NCBI GenBank assembly: GCA_044227325.1 | Contig: JBGAFI010000005.1 | Location: 124,001-188,000 of the forward strand | Origin: PFJX01 sp044227325 | GTDB taxonomy: Bacteria > Pseudomonadota > Gammaproteobacteria > Burkholderiales > Thiobacillaceae | DNA: 64,000 bases | Reading direction: 5' to 3' | Shown: piece by piece, positions 1 through 8,703 of the stretch | How positions within the stretch are numbered: position 1 is the stretch's first letter | Layout of the letters: each line of letters starts with the position of its first letter | Notes under the pieces: generated by a model | What the model saw: only the letters and a program-made list of their open reading frames with translations | Told to the model about the DNA's origin: nothing | Database searches by the model: none | Position numbers and translations under genes: made by a program

Positions 1-983
1 AAGCCGTCGGCCGCCGCCAGCTTGGCGCAGAAATACGTGGGAATGGCGGATTCGTTGGCGAAGGGTTCGTCGTAGTGGCGGGCCATGACGGGGATGGCCT
101 CCATGATGTCCGCCTGCTGCAGGTAGTACTCCCGCATGTCCAGGCCGAAGCGCTTGCCGGCGATGCGGGCGTATTCCATCTCGTCGAAGCCATCGGCGCT
201 GAAGCCGATGGAATAGGTTTGCACCTTCCCGGTGAGTTCCTTGAGCACGCCGCTGACCGTCGAACTGTCGGTGCCGCCGGACAGGAAGGTGGCCACTTCG
301 TCATCGCCTTTGGCCCGGGCCACGCTTTCCCGCAGGATTTCGTGGAAGCGCTGGGATTGCGCCTCGAAATCCTGGCGCGGCTCGTCCCGGTAGCGCAGGG
401 ACCAGTAGAAGCCGCGCGTGACCTCGCCTTTCTTCCAGAACGCCCACTGGGCGGGGAGCAGCTTTTCCACGCCCTTGAAGATGCTGCCGGGGGCGGGAAC
501 CTGGAAAAAATAGAAATAGTTGAACAGGCCTTGCGGATCGAGCGCGCGGCCGACGGCCGGATGCGCGGCCACCATGTCCGCCTGGCTGGCAAATACCAAG
601 CCCGTATGGCTCGGCGCGAAAGCGAGCTTCTCCGCGCCGATCCGGTCCAGGGCGAGGAAGACGCTCTGCTCGTGTTTGTCGAGAACGGCCAAGGCGAAAT
701 TGCCTTGGATGTGCTTGGGCGCATCCCGCCCGAACTTTTTCCACAACGCCAACAATGCGCCGGCGGGCGGCATGCCAGCGAGTTCGGCGTCGAAGCGCGG
801 CCGGCCGGTGATGAGCGCGGCCAGATGGCCTTCCAGCGCCAACGGCAGGTTGGCGGCCATTCCCCAGGCGGGGTCGGTGTGGGAATGGGCGGGACGCGCC
901 ACGCTGCAATGGGAGAGCATCTGCTCAAGGGTCTGTACGGCGTCGCTGACGCCGTGCCCGAGCCAGCCTGCTAGGCGATGCAT
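1..983 (-). CDS. Asparagine synthase-like amidotransferase (partial, 3' end beyond left edge)
   Basis: The gene reads leftward from ATG at 983-981 (AGGAG ribosome site about 7 nt upstream) and leaves the window, so about 327 residues are visible. The N-terminal half has the class II glutaminase fold pattern (GNFALAVLD, then LALDRIGAEKL). The second half carries the ATP-pyrophosphatase loop FLSGGTDSST and the following YSIGF strand of asparagine synthases. The nucleophile Cys expected directly after the initiator Met is absent: the protein begins MHRLAGWLG. It may therefore use ammonia, or be an amidotransferase-like enzyme of polysaccharide modification. The family assignment is firm; the substrate is unknown. 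Confidence 0.8.
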   Translation of the reverse strand, partial: MHRLAGWLGHGVSDAVQTLEQMLSHCSVARPAHSHTDPAWGMAANLPLALEGHLAALITGRPRFDAELAGMPPAGALLALWKKFGRDAPKHIQGNFALAVLDKHEQSVFLALDRIGAEKLAFAPSHTGLVFASQADMVAAHPAVGRALDPQGLFNYFYFFQVPAPGSIFKGVEKLLPAQWAFWKKGEVTRGFYWSLRYRDEPRQDFEAQSQRFHEILRESVARAKGDDEVATFLSGGTDSSTVSGVLKELTGKVQTYSIGFSADGFDEMEYARIAGKRFGLDMREYYLQQADIMEAIPVMARHYDEPFANESAIPTYFCAKLAAADG

Positions 984-1011
984 GGGGTGCTCCTGTCGAT
1001 ACGATGGGTAA

Positions 1012-1524
1012 TCAGGGTTTCTGCGGTGGAGCTGGTGGCGCTGGCGGGGCTGGCGGCGCGATCAGGGGCGTCTTGGGGTAACCGGCGGCATCCAGCATGC
1101 TGGCCCAGGAACCGGATTCGAAGCCTTTTTGATGGGCCTTGCCGACCTGGATCACGGGCACTTCCACCGCGCCCACCAGTTTCTTCAATTCCAACGCGAT
1201 CTCCGGTTCCTTCGAGGGATCCTTCAGCGTGAAGGGAATGCCGCGCTGGGTCAGGAAATCCCGGGCCTGATCGCAGACCGGGCCGCAGGCGGAGGCAAAC
1301 AGCACGACCGGATTCCTGTCCCGCGCGAACCTGGTCTCGTAGGATTCCTTGTCCACGTCAATGACGTTGGCCTTGCCTTTGATCGTGAGCGGCTTGCGCG
1401 CCGAGGGCGGCGGCGGTTGATCGGAGTAATGGACGCCGCCCTGCGCGTCGACCCAACGGTAAACCTCGCCTGCCTGAATCGACGAAGCGGCAAACAGCAG
1501 CAGAATCAGCAAGCCCCTGGACAT
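1012..1524 (-). CDS. DUF4124 and glutaredoxin-like domain exported protein
   Basis: 170 aa. ATG at 1524 is preceded by GAGGAGG, which favours it over an upstream in-frame ATG at 1551. An N-terminal signal peptide (MSRGLLILLLFAASSIQA) is followed by a DUF4124 motif (VYRWVDAQGGVHYSDQPPP). Next comes a thioredoxin-fold segment with the CGPVC pair, matching a glutaredoxin or disulfide reductase active site. A Pro/Ala-rich tail ends the protein. It probably acts in the periplasm on cysteines or disulfides. It lies 28 nt upstream of the asparagine-synthase-like gene on the same strand and may be cotranscribed with it. The substrate is not known. Confidence 0.75.
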   Translation of the reverse strand: MSRGLLILLLFAASSIQAGEVYRWVDAQGGVHYSDQPPPPSARKPLTIKGKANVIDVDKESYETRFARDRNPVVLFASACGPVCDQARDFLTQRGIPFTLKDPSKEPEIALELKKLVGAVEVPVIQVGKAHQKGFESGSWASMLDAAGYPKTPLIAPPAPPAPPAPPQKP

Positions 1525-1585
1525 GGATTCCTCCTCGGATATCGGGGCCATTCTAGAAGCCGCGCGGCTGGCGGCACAAGCGCGA

Positions 1586-3616
1586 TCACGCCATGCCGTT
1601 GTGGCGCAGCAGCGCGTCGATGGTGGGCTCGCGCCCCCGGAACGCCTTGAACGACTCGATGGCGGGACGGGCGCCGCCCTGGGCCAGGATTTCGCTCCAG
1701 AAGCGCTGGCCGATTTCCGGGTTCAGCACGCCGCCGATCTGGCCGTTCTCCTCGAATAGGCTGTAGGCATCCGCGGACAGCACCTCCGCCCACTTGTAGC
1801 TGTAGTAGCCCGCCGCATAGCCGCCGGCGAAGATATGGGAGAAGTTGTTGGGGAAGCGGTTGTAATCGGGCGGAAGCACCACGGCGACCCGGCCGCGGAT
1901 GTCGCGCAACAGATCCAGGGCGGTCTGGCCCGCGGGCAGATCGTGGTGCAGGTGCATGTCGAACAGGGCGAACTCGATCTGGCGCACGGTCTGCATGCCG
2001 GCCTGGAAATTCTTCGCCGCCAGCATCTTGTCGAACAAGTCCTTGGGCAGCGGCGCGCCGGTGTCCACATGGCCGGTCATGTGCTTGACCACGTCCCATT
2101 CCCAGCAGAAGTTCTCCATGAATTGGGAGGGCAGTTCCACCGCGTCCCATTCCACGCCGTTGATGCCGGACACGCCCAGATCCTCCACCTTGGTGAGCAG
2201 GTGGTGCAGGCCGTGGCCGAACTCGTGGAACAGGGTGATGACATCGTCATGAGTGAGCAGGGCCGGCTTGCCGCCCACCGGACGGGTGAAATTGCAATTC
2301 AAGTAGGCGACCGGCGTCTGGATGCCCTGCTCTTTCCGCCTACGGGTGATGGCGTCATCCATCCAGGCGCCGCCGCGTTTGGTGTCGCGCGCGTATAGGT
2401 CGAGATAGAACTGGCCCACCAGTTGGCCGGCGCGGTCGCGCAGGGAGAAGAACTTCACGTCTTCGTGCCAGACCGGCGCGGCGTCTTCCTGGATGTCCAG
2501 TCCGTACAGGGTTTCGATGACGCGGAACAGGCCGGCCAGGGCCTTGGGCTCCTGGAAGTACTGCTTCACTTCGTTTTCCGAGAAGGCGTAGCGGGCCTCG
2601 CGCAGCTTCTCGCTGGCGTAGGCCACGTCCCAGGCCTGGAGATCGGCCAGGTCCAGCTCCTTCGCCGCGTATTCGCGCAACTCGACCATGTCCCGCTCCG
2701 CGAACGGCTTGGCCCGCACCGCCAGATTCTCCAGGAAATCCAGGACTTCCGCCGGGCTCTCCGCCATCTTGGGTTCCAGGGAAACCTGGGCGTAGGAGTC
2801 GAAGCCCAGCAGCTTCGCGGCTTCCGCGCGCAGCGCCAGAATCTTCGCGATGAGGGACGTGTTGTCCAGGTTTTCCGGGCCGAATTCCGAGGCCCGGGTG
2901 GTGTACGCCCGGTACATCTCCTCGCGCAGCGCGCGGTTGGCGCAGAACTGCATGACGGGCAGGAAGGAGGGGGCTTGCAGGTTCAGCTTGAAGCCGGACT
3001 TGGCGTCCGTCCCGGCCATCTCCCGAAACATGGCTTTCGCGTCGTCAGGCAGGCCGGCAAGCTCTGTTTCGTCCTCGATGAACTTGGACCAGGCGTTGGT
3101 GGCGTCCAGCAGGTTCTCCTCGAATTTCGCGGAGTGTTTGGACAGTTCCTCCTGGATGGCCATGAAGCGGGGCTTGTCGGCTTCCGGCAATTCCGCGCCG
3201 CCCAAGCGGAAATCGCGCAGCTCGTTGTCGACGATCTTCCTGCGCGCGGGGGACAGGGCGGGATATTCGGCGGAAGCGGCCAGCGCCTTGTATTTGAGGA
3301 ACATGCCCTCGTGCTGGCCCAGTTCCGCATAGTACTGGGTGATCTTGGGCAGATTGACGTTGTAGACCTCACGCAGTTCCGGACTGTCCAGCACCGAATG
3401 AAGATGGGACACCTGGCCCCAGGCCCGGGACAGCCGCTCGTTCGCGTCTTCCAACGGCGCGACGAAGGCATCCCAGGTGGGCGGCGTGGCCGCGCCGCAC
3501 AGCGTCTCCACCAGGTCGCGGTTTTCCGCGAGCAACTGGTCCACGGCGGGGGTGACATGTTCGGGTTTGACTTCGCTGTACCGGGGCAGTCCGGAGAAAT
3601 CGAGCAGGGGATTCAT
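1586..3616 (-). CDS. prlC: Oligopeptidase A (M3 family metallopeptidase)
   Basis: 676 aa, the usual size for PrlC/OpdA. The zinc site HEFGH is at residues 464-468, followed by GLHHLL and the downstream glutamate region (GVEWDAVELPSQFMENF) typical of M3 peptidases. The enzyme is cytoplasmic and cleaves short peptides, including signal-peptide fragments. The chosen start is the ATG at 3616 (MNPLLDFSGLPRY). A further six codons upstream begin with TTG and lack support. It is divergent from the gamma-carbonic anhydrase gene at 3716, with about 100 nt between them for promoters. Confidence 0.93.
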   Translation of the reverse strand: MNPLLDFSGLPRYSEVKPEHVTPAVDQLLAENRDLVETLCGAATPPTWDAFVAPLEDANERLSRAWGQVSHLHSVLDSPELREVYNVNLPKITQYYAELGQHEGMFLKYKALAASAEYPALSPARRKIVDNELRDFRLGGAELPEADKPRFMAIQEELSKHSAKFEENLLDATNAWSKFIEDETELAGLPDDAKAMFREMAGTDAKSGFKLNLQAPSFLPVMQFCANRALREEMYRAYTTRASEFGPENLDNTSLIAKILALRAEAAKLLGFDSYAQVSLEPKMAESPAEVLDFLENLAVRAKPFAERDMVELREYAAKELDLADLQAWDVAYASEKLREARYAFSENEVKQYFQEPKALAGLFRVIETLYGLDIQEDAAPVWHEDVKFFSLRDRAGQLVGQFYLDLYARDTKRGGAWMDDAITRRRKEQGIQTPVAYLNCNFTRPVGGKPALLTHDDVITLFHEFGHGLHHLLTKVEDLGVSGINGVEWDAVELPSQFMENFCWEWDVVKHMTGHVDTGAPLPKDLFDKMLAAKNFQAGMQTVRQIEFALFDMHLHHDLPAGQTALDLLRDIRGRVAVVLPPDYNRFPNNFSHIFAGGYAAGYYSYKWAEVLSADAYSLFEENGQIGGVLNPEIGQRFWSEILAQGGARPAIESFKAFRGREPTIDALLRHNGMA

Positions 3617-3715
3617 GGCGGTGGGTGTTCCCAAGTTTCAGGTCCATGGGAGTATCGGAGCGAAACCCGCAATTTCAAGGCATAGTGCCGCCTGATTTCC
3701 CGAATCCCTCTTGCC

Positions 3716-4243
3716 ATGGCCGTCGAACCCTATCGTGAGCAGATCCCCCGCCTGGGGCGTGATGTTTTCATCCACGCCGCCGCCACGGTCATCGGCGACG
3801 TGGAACTGGGGGACGAGGTCTCGGTGTGGCCCGGCGCGGTGATCCGGGGCGACGTGAACCGCATCCGCATCGGCGCCCGCAGCAACGTGCAGGACGGCTC
3901 CATCCTGCACGTGTCGCGTCCCAGCGCGCGCAATCCCGACGGCGCCGCGCTGCGCATCGGCCGGGACGTGACCGTTGGCCACATGGTGATCCTGCACGGC
4001 TGCGAGATCGGCGACGAATGCCTGGTGGGCATGGGCTCCCTGGTCATGGACAAGGCCGTGCTGGAGCCGCAAGTGCTGTTGGCGGCGGGCAGTCTGGTGC
4101 CGGAGGGCCGGGTGTTGCAATCGGGTTGGCTGTACCTGGGACGCCCCGCGAAGCCGTTGCGGCCCCTGAGCGCGGAGGAACTGGCGTATTTTGCCCGGCA
4201 GGCCGAGAACTACGCGCGCCTTGCCGCGGAGTATCGCGGATAG
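3716..4243 (+). CDS. Gamma-carbonic anhydrase family protein (left-handed beta-helix)
   Basis: 175 aa. Hexapeptide-repeat protein of the YrdA/PaaY/CaiE group: repeated I-G-x4 turns from about residue 25 to 125. The three His zinc-ligand positions of this family are recognisable (HVSRP, GHMVILHGC). The C-terminus is helical (SAEELAYFARQAENYARLA). Family members bind a metal and are often annotated as carbonic anhydrases, although activity varies. It starts about 100 nt from prlC in divergent orientation and converges on the GAF gene with a 21-nt gap. The family is certain; catalysis is inferred. Confidence 0.85.
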   Translation: MAVEPYREQIPRLGRDVFIHAAATVIGDVELGDEVSVWPGAVIRGDVNRIRIGARSNVQDGSILHVSRPSARNPDGAALRIGRDVTVGHMVILHGCEIGDECLVGMGSLVMDKAVLEPQVLLAAGSLVPEGRVLQSGWLYLGRPAKPLRPLSAEELAYFARQAENYARLAAEYRG

Positions 4244-4264
4244 AAAAGCCGGGGGTGCCTGGAT

Positions 4265-5011
4265 TCAGCCTCGCTCGATGCGGGTTTTCGTCTTGTTCAG
4301 ACTGGTGGTCAGTTCGGAGATGATTTCGCTGGCCGCGTGGATGATCTGGTTCGGCGTGAAGCCGCAGTGGCGCATCTCGCGGTAGAAAGCCTTGGCCAGC
4401 ATGCGCGAGACCTTGTCCGGCTCGTGGGCCGATAGGGAAGTGACCGAACAGGCATCCATGTTGCCTTCCAGGGTGAAGGCCATCTGCGCCAGCCGGGAAT
4501 CGAGCAACTTGTCCATGCGCGTCATGTGCACCCAGCGGCCGATCAGCATGGCGCAGAGTTCCGCGGTTTCCTGGTCATCCTTGGAGAAGGACTTGCGGCC
4601 GAGCGGTCCGCTCACGTTGAGCACGCCGGTGGGCTTGCCGGCCAGCGGTATGGGGCAGGCGAGAAAACTGTCCGTATCGCCGGGCCTGCGCGCTTCCGCT
4701 TTCCACTCCGAGGTGTCCAGGTTGGTGACGCGGATGGATTCGCCGCTGGACAGCACCTTGCCGGAGATGCCCTGTCCCGGCAGGGGTTCTTCCTTCCAGG
4801 CGGCCTCGGGCAATTCGCCATACAAGGCCATGAGCTTGAGCCGGGCGCCATGGCCCGGCGCGGCATCCAGCAACATCAGGGATACCCGCCGCGCGCCCAG
4901 CAGATCGCCGACGATGCAGGTCAGTCGGTAAAGGTTGTCCTCGAATTGGCCGGAGGCCTCGAAACCCGCGAGTTCCTTGAGCTTTGCCTGAAACAATGCG
5001 TTGCCTGCCAT
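4265..5011 (-). CDS. GAF domain protein
   Basis: 248 aa, soluble. A GAF domain spans roughly residues 20-165 (LTCIVGDLLGARRVSLMLLD, then GISGKVLSSGESIRVTNLD, and the core strand FLACPIPLAGKPTGVLNVS). It is followed by an alpha-helical C-terminal region of about 80 residues with no recognisable output domain. It could sense a small ligand or redox state, and might act through a partner because no kinase, GGDEF or DNA-binding module is attached. A GGAGA-type ribosome site precedes ATG 5011. The next gene on the strand is 170 nt away. No specific function can be assigned. Confidence 0.7.
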   Translation of the reverse strand: MAGNALFQAKLKELAGFEASGQFEDNLYRLTCIVGDLLGARRVSLMLLDAAPGHGARLKLMALYGELPEAAWKEEPLPGQGISGKVLSSGESIRVTNLDTSEWKAEARRPGDTDSFLACPIPLAGKPTGVLNVSGPLGRKSFSKDDQETAELCAMLIGRWVHMTRMDKLLDSRLAQMAFTLEGNMDACSVTSLSAHEPDKVSRMLAKAFYREMRHCGFTPNQIIHAASEIISELTTSLNKTKTRIERG

Positions 5012-5183
5012 GTCCGTGTCTCCCGTCGATATCGGGAGCAGGATAAGCCAGGGCGCTAGAGTGTGCCAGCAGACGGCAACGCGTCATCCCGTCGCGCGGG
5101 GGTCAAAACCGGCCCCCTGGTGTTCGCGACGCCGCCCGGACAAGCGATGCCGAGCCGGCATCGCCTTTGCCCGGGCGGGAAAA

Positions 5184-6251
5184 TCACGGCCTCGGCAAGC
5201 GCCGGCACTGCGCGGTGAAGCCCAATATTCCCAGCCCGGCCAGCATCATGGCGTAGGTTTCGGGTTCCGGCACGGCGGCGACATCGAGGTTGACGGCCGC
5301 GTTCTGCGCGCCCAGATAGCTGCCGATTTCACTTTCCAGCGGATGGGAGTCGCTGCCGACCAGGGCTTCATGCGTTTCCGGATCGTACTCCCCGCTGTAT
5401 TTGTAGAACTCGTAGCGGCGCAGGATGGATGCCGCATTCGGCCCGACCGGCGCGCCATAGCCGCTTTCCAATTGGCCGGCGAGGGGATTGCCCGGATCGG
5501 TCTGCAGCAATTGCCACTCCACCTCGGTTTCGGCCTGCTTGACCTTGGCGTTGTCGCCGACCAGCTCTTCCAGTTTGACGTCTTCTTCGAATTCGGTCGT
5601 GAAGACCTTGACCCAAATGGCTTCGCCGAACTGGGATTCGATTTCCGGCGCCGGCGCCTGGATCTGCGCCACGACGACGGGCGGCGCGCCGACCACGGGC
5701 GCGGGCGACACATTCCAGACCGGGGCGGGCAGGGTGACGAGGCCATTGGTCAACACGCCGGGGGTGCCCGTTTCCAGCAGCCAGTTGTAGGTGACCTTGG
5801 TCGCGTTCTTCGAAGTGCCGACGCCGAAGTGGTCGCACGGCGTGCTCGCGCCGTAGCCCAGTCCGCCGCCGGACCAGCAGTTGTCGCCGGGCGTGATGAA
5901 GCTTCCGCTGGGGGTGCCGTAATCCCAATTCGTGCCGTCGAAAAGACCCATGTAGGTCACTTTCGTGCCGTTCGCGGAAGCGGTGATGATCGGCGAGCCA
6001 TAGCGCTCCACGCTGGTTGACGGATCGAAGCCGCGACCGCTGGGAAAGCCACGCCCCGCGCCGCCGAAGGTGTCGGTGATGTCGGAGGGACTCAAGCCCT
6101 CGAGTTCGATCTCGAAACCATGAGCGATGCTGCCGGTATCGTTGATGACATCGAAATTGCCGAGAATGCCGATGACAGAGGCGGAGCCTATGTTCGGCAG
6201 GAAGCCAATCGAAACCGTAGCAGCCAACAGACAAAACCTTGCTTTCGCCAT
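5184..6251 (-). CDS. PEP-CTERM sorting domain protein
   Basis: 355 aa, secreted. ATG 6251 follows a GGAGGT ribosome site; a further in-frame GTG lies three codons upstream. There is a signal peptide (FCLLAATVSIGFLPNIGSA). The C-terminus has the exosortase signal: VPEPETYAMMLAGLGILGF, then a basic tail ending CRRLPRP. The body has no recognised domain; it is rich in Gly, Ser, Thr and acidic residues. Such proteins are processed by exosortase/EpsH systems and tied to exopolysaccharide and floc formation. No exosortase lies in this window, so it should be elsewhere in the genome. Confidence 0.85.
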   Translation of the reverse strand: MAKARFCLLAATVSIGFLPNIGSASVIGILGNFDVINDTGSIAHGFEIELEGLSPSDITDTFGGAGRGFPSGRGFDPSTSVERYGSPIITASANGTKVTYMGLFDGTNWDYGTPSGSFITPGDNCWSGGGLGYGASTPCDHFGVGTSKNATKVTYNWLLETGTPGVLTNGLVTLPAPVWNVSPAPVVGAPPVVVAQIQAPAPEIESQFGEAIWVKVFTTEFEEDVKLEELVGDNAKVKQAETEVEWQLLQTDPGNPLAGQLESGYGAPVGPNAASILRRYEFYKYSGEYDPETHEALVGSDSHPLESEIGSYLGAQNAAVNLDVAAVPEPETYAMMLAGLGILGFTAQCRRLPRP

Positions 6252-6301
6252 GATCAACACCTCCAGGATGGTTGTCGCTTGAAATGACAGATGGGATAAG
6301 G

Positions 6302-6316
6302 CGCTTCTTTGAAGCG
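6302..6316 (-). promoter_or_regulatory. Small hairpin in the 5' region of the PEP-CTERM gene
   Basis: CGCTTC-TTT-GAAGCG is a perfect 6-bp inverted repeat with a 3-nt loop, about 50 nt upstream of the start codon. It could form in the untranslated leader. No U-run follows it, so it is not a terminator. Confidence 0.35.
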
Positions 6317-6325
6317 TGTGATAAG

Positions 6326-6344
6326 TTTACACGACGTGTGTAAA
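6326..6344. promoter_or_regulatory. Palindromic operator candidate TTTACAC-N5-GTGTAAA
   Basis: Perfect 7-bp arms, TTTACAC and GTGTAAA, flank GACGT. A further partial half-site (TGTACAC) follows at about 6346-6352. It lies about 75 nt upstream of the PEP-CTERM start codon, in an A/T-richer stretch suitable for a promoter. Symmetry and position suggest a dimeric repressor or activator site. The cognate regulator is not identifiable here. Confidence 0.4.
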
Positions 6345-6430
6345 ATGTACACGACTTGCTGGGAAGCCTGTCTTTCCTGGCGAGGCCGATCGGGATGCGT
6401 GAAAAATCAGGTTCTTGGCGCGGGGCCGGC

Positions 6431-7288
6431 TCAGTTCAACGCGCTGGCCAGCTTGCGTCGGTAGCCGGAGACCAGTTCACCCTGGCCGCCCAGCATGTTG
6501 AAGACCGCGAGAATGGTCTTGCGGGCGGATTCGTCGTTCCAGGCCCGGTCCAGCCGGACCATCTCGAGCAGCTCGTCCAGCCCTTCCGGATAGCGCCCTG
6601 CCGCGACCAGCAGGTTGGCGAGTTGCTGGCGCGCGTCCATGTCGCCGGGATCGGATGCGATCTTTTCCCGCAGGCCGGCTTCGTCGCCCCCCTGCTGGCC
6701 GCCCAGGGCGAAGCTCAGCTTGGCGATAAGCTGCTGCGCCCGGTCGTCCAGGCGGGTGACGGCGGAGAGACTGTCCAGCAGGCGCTGGGCTTCATCCAAT
6801 CGATTCAGCGAGAGCAGGATGTCGGCGGCGTCCAGGCGCACCTGTTCGTTGCCCATGTCCAGCTTGGAGGCCTCGGCCAGGATTTGCAGGGCCTGCCCCG
6901 GGTCGCCCGCGGCCCGCGCCTTGCCCGCCGCGACGCGCAATTCCTCGGCGGGAGAAGGGATGATGCGGTCGAGGAATTCGCGAACCGCCGATTCCGGAAT
7001 CGCGCCGGAGAATTCGTCCCGCAGTTCGCCGTTGAAGATCGCCTTGACGCTGGGAATGCCGCGCACGGCGAACTGGGCCGCGAGTTCCTGGTTGTGGTCC
7101 GCGTTGATCTTGGCGAGGATGAATTTGCCCTGGTATTCCTCGGCGAGCTTTTCCAGGATGGGTTTCAAAACCTTGCAGGGGCCGCACCATTCGGCCCAGA
7201 AGTCCATGACCACCGGGGTGTGTTGCGAGGTCTCGAGAACGATTTGCTCGAAATTCGAGGCGTCGACGTCGTAGGCGAAAGTGCTCAT
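6431..7288 (-). CDS. cnoX: Thioredoxin-TPR co-chaperone (CnoX/YbbN-like)
   Basis: 285 aa. An N-terminal thioredoxin domain (residues 1-110) has the complete active site WCGPC. A C-terminal TPR-like helical region follows (QALQILAEASKLD, VLLSLNRLDEAQRLLDSLS). This architecture is CnoX/YbbN, which hands oxidised clients to GroEL and DnaK. E. coli CnoX lacks the first active-site Cys; this one keeps both, so it may also act as an oxidoreductase. It lies 10 nt downstream of purB on the same strand and is probably cotranscribed. Confidence 0.85.
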   Translation of the reverse strand: MSTFAYDVDASNFEQIVLETSQHTPVVMDFWAEWCGPCKVLKPILEKLAEEYQGKFILAKINADHNQELAAQFAVRGIPSVKAIFNGELRDEFSGAIPESAVREFLDRIIPSPAEELRVAAGKARAAGDPGQALQILAEASKLDMGNEQVRLDAADILLSLNRLDEAQRLLDSLSAVTRLDDRAQQLIAKLSFALGGQQGGDEAGLREKIASDPGDMDARQQLANLLVAAGRYPEGLDELLEMVRLDRAWNDESARKTILAVFNMLGGQGELVSGYRRKLASALN

Positions 7289-7298
7289 CGCGCGCCCC

Positions 7299-8687
7299 TC
7301 AATCCTTGCCGAAGCGTTTTGCCAGCTCAGCCGCCTTGCCGGTATAGCTGGCGGGCGTCATGGCGAGCAGGCGCTGTTTCGCGTCGTCGGGAATGGCCAG
7401 ATCGAGAATGAAGCGGGCCAGGGTTTCCCGGGTGATACCGTCCTGGCCCCGGGTCAGCTTCTTCAACTGTTCATACGGCTTCTCCAGTCCGTAGCGGCGC
7501 ATGACGGTCTGGATGGGCTCGGCGAGGACTTCCCAGTTGTGGTCCAGATCCTCGGCCAAGCGGGCGGGATTCGCCTCCAGTTTACCCAGGCCGCGCAGCA
7601 GGCTTTCGTAGCCCAGCAGCGCGTAGCCCAGGGCGACGCCCATGTTGCGCAGGACGGTGGAATCGGTGAGATCCCTCTGCCAGCGGGAGATGGGCAGCTT
7701 GTCGGAGAGGTGGCGTAGCAAGGCGTTGGCCAGTCCCAGGTTGCCTTCGGAATTCTCGAAGTCGATGGGATTGACCTTATGGGGCATGGTGGAGGAGCCC
7801 ACCTCGCCCTCCTTCAGTTTCTGCTTGAAATAGCCCTGGGAGACGTAGCCCCAGACATCCCGGTCCAGGTCGATCAGGATGGTGTTGATGCGGGCGCAGG
7901 CGTCGTACAGCTCGGCCATGTAGTCGTGGGGTTCGATCTGGATGGTGTAGGGGTTGAAGCTCAGGCCCAGTTTTTCCACGAAGCGCTGGGCGAAGGCTTC
8001 CCAGTCGAATTCCGGATAGGCGGCGAGATGGGCGTTGTAATTGCCGACCGCGCCATTGATCTTGCCCAGGCAGGCCACGTCCTGGAAACGGGCGATGCCC
8101 CGGCGCAGGCGGTACACCACATTGGCCATTTCCTTGCCCAGGGTGGTGGGGGAGGCGGGCTGGCCATGGGTGCGGGCCAGCATCGGCAATTCCGCGAGAT
8201 CGCCGGACAGTTGCGCGAGCCGGTCCTCGATCCGCCACAAGGCGGGCATCAGCACCTCGCGCCGGGCATCCCGCAGCATGAGGGCGTGGGACAGGTTGTT
8301 GATGTCCTCGGAGGTGCAAGCGAAGTGGATGAATTCGCCGACCCGGGTGAGTTCCGGGTTGTCGGCCAGTTTGGCCTTGAGGAAGTACTCCACCGCTTTC
8401 ACGTCGTGATTGGTTTCCTTCTCGAAAGCCTTCACCGCCTCGGCGTCGGCCAGGGAAAATTCACCCGCCACCCCGTCCAGCTCCACCTGGGTCGCGGGAG
8501 AGAAGGCGGGAACTTCGGCGATGTCGGGTTCGGCGGCCAGGGCCTTGAGCCATTCGACCTCCACTTTGACCCGGTATCTGATCAGGCCGAATTCGCTGAA
8601 GAAGGGCGCGAGCTTGTCGCCGGTGCGACGGTAGCGGCCATCCAGGGGAGTCAGGGCGGTAAGGGCGGTAAGGGCGGTCAGGTCCAT
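7299..8687 (-). CDS. purB: Adenylosuccinate lyase
   Basis: 462 aa. It catalyses two beta-eliminations in purine synthesis (SAICAR to AICAR, and adenylosuccinate to AMP). The fumarase/aspartase-superfamily signature GEVGSSTMPHKVNPIDFE is intact. The catalytic His region TSEDINNLSHALML and the THGQPASPTTLG block are also present. Length and sequence match the E. coli-type PurB (about 456 aa). The N-terminus holds a tandem Thr-Ala-Leu repeat coded by three near-identical 9-nt units (8652-8678) just after the start codon. It lies upstream of cnoX. Confidence 0.95.
   Translation of the reverse strand: MDLTALTALTALTPLDGRYRRTGDKLAPFFSEFGLIRYRVKVEVEWLKALAAEPDIAEVPAFSPATQVELDGVAGEFSLADAEAVKAFEKETNHDVKAVEYFLKAKLADNPELTRVGEFIHFACTSEDINNLSHALMLRDARREVLMPALWRIEDRLAQLSGDLAELPMLARTHGQPASPTTLGKEMANVVYRLRRGIARFQDVACLGKINGAVGNYNAHLAAYPEFDWEAFAQRFVEKLGLSFNPYTIQIEPHDYMAELYDACARINTILIDLDRDVWGYVSQGYFKQKLKEGEVGSSTMPHKVNPIDFENSEGNLGLANALLRHLSDKLPISRWQRDLTDSTVLRNMGVALGYALLGYESLLRGLGKLEANPARLAEDLDHNWEVLAEPIQTVMRRYGLEKPYEQLKKLTRGQDGITRETLARFILDLAIPDDAKQRLLAMTPASYTGKAAELAKRFGKD
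8652..8678 (-). repeat. In-frame 9-bp tandem repeat at the purB 5' end
   Basis: Three consecutive 9-nt units (first differing by one base) encode repeated Thr-Ala-Leu near residues 4-12 of PurB. Unit length is a multiple of three, so copy-number change would keep the frame. Confidence 0.75.
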
Positions 8688-8703
8688 GGTGTCACTCTTC
8701 TTG

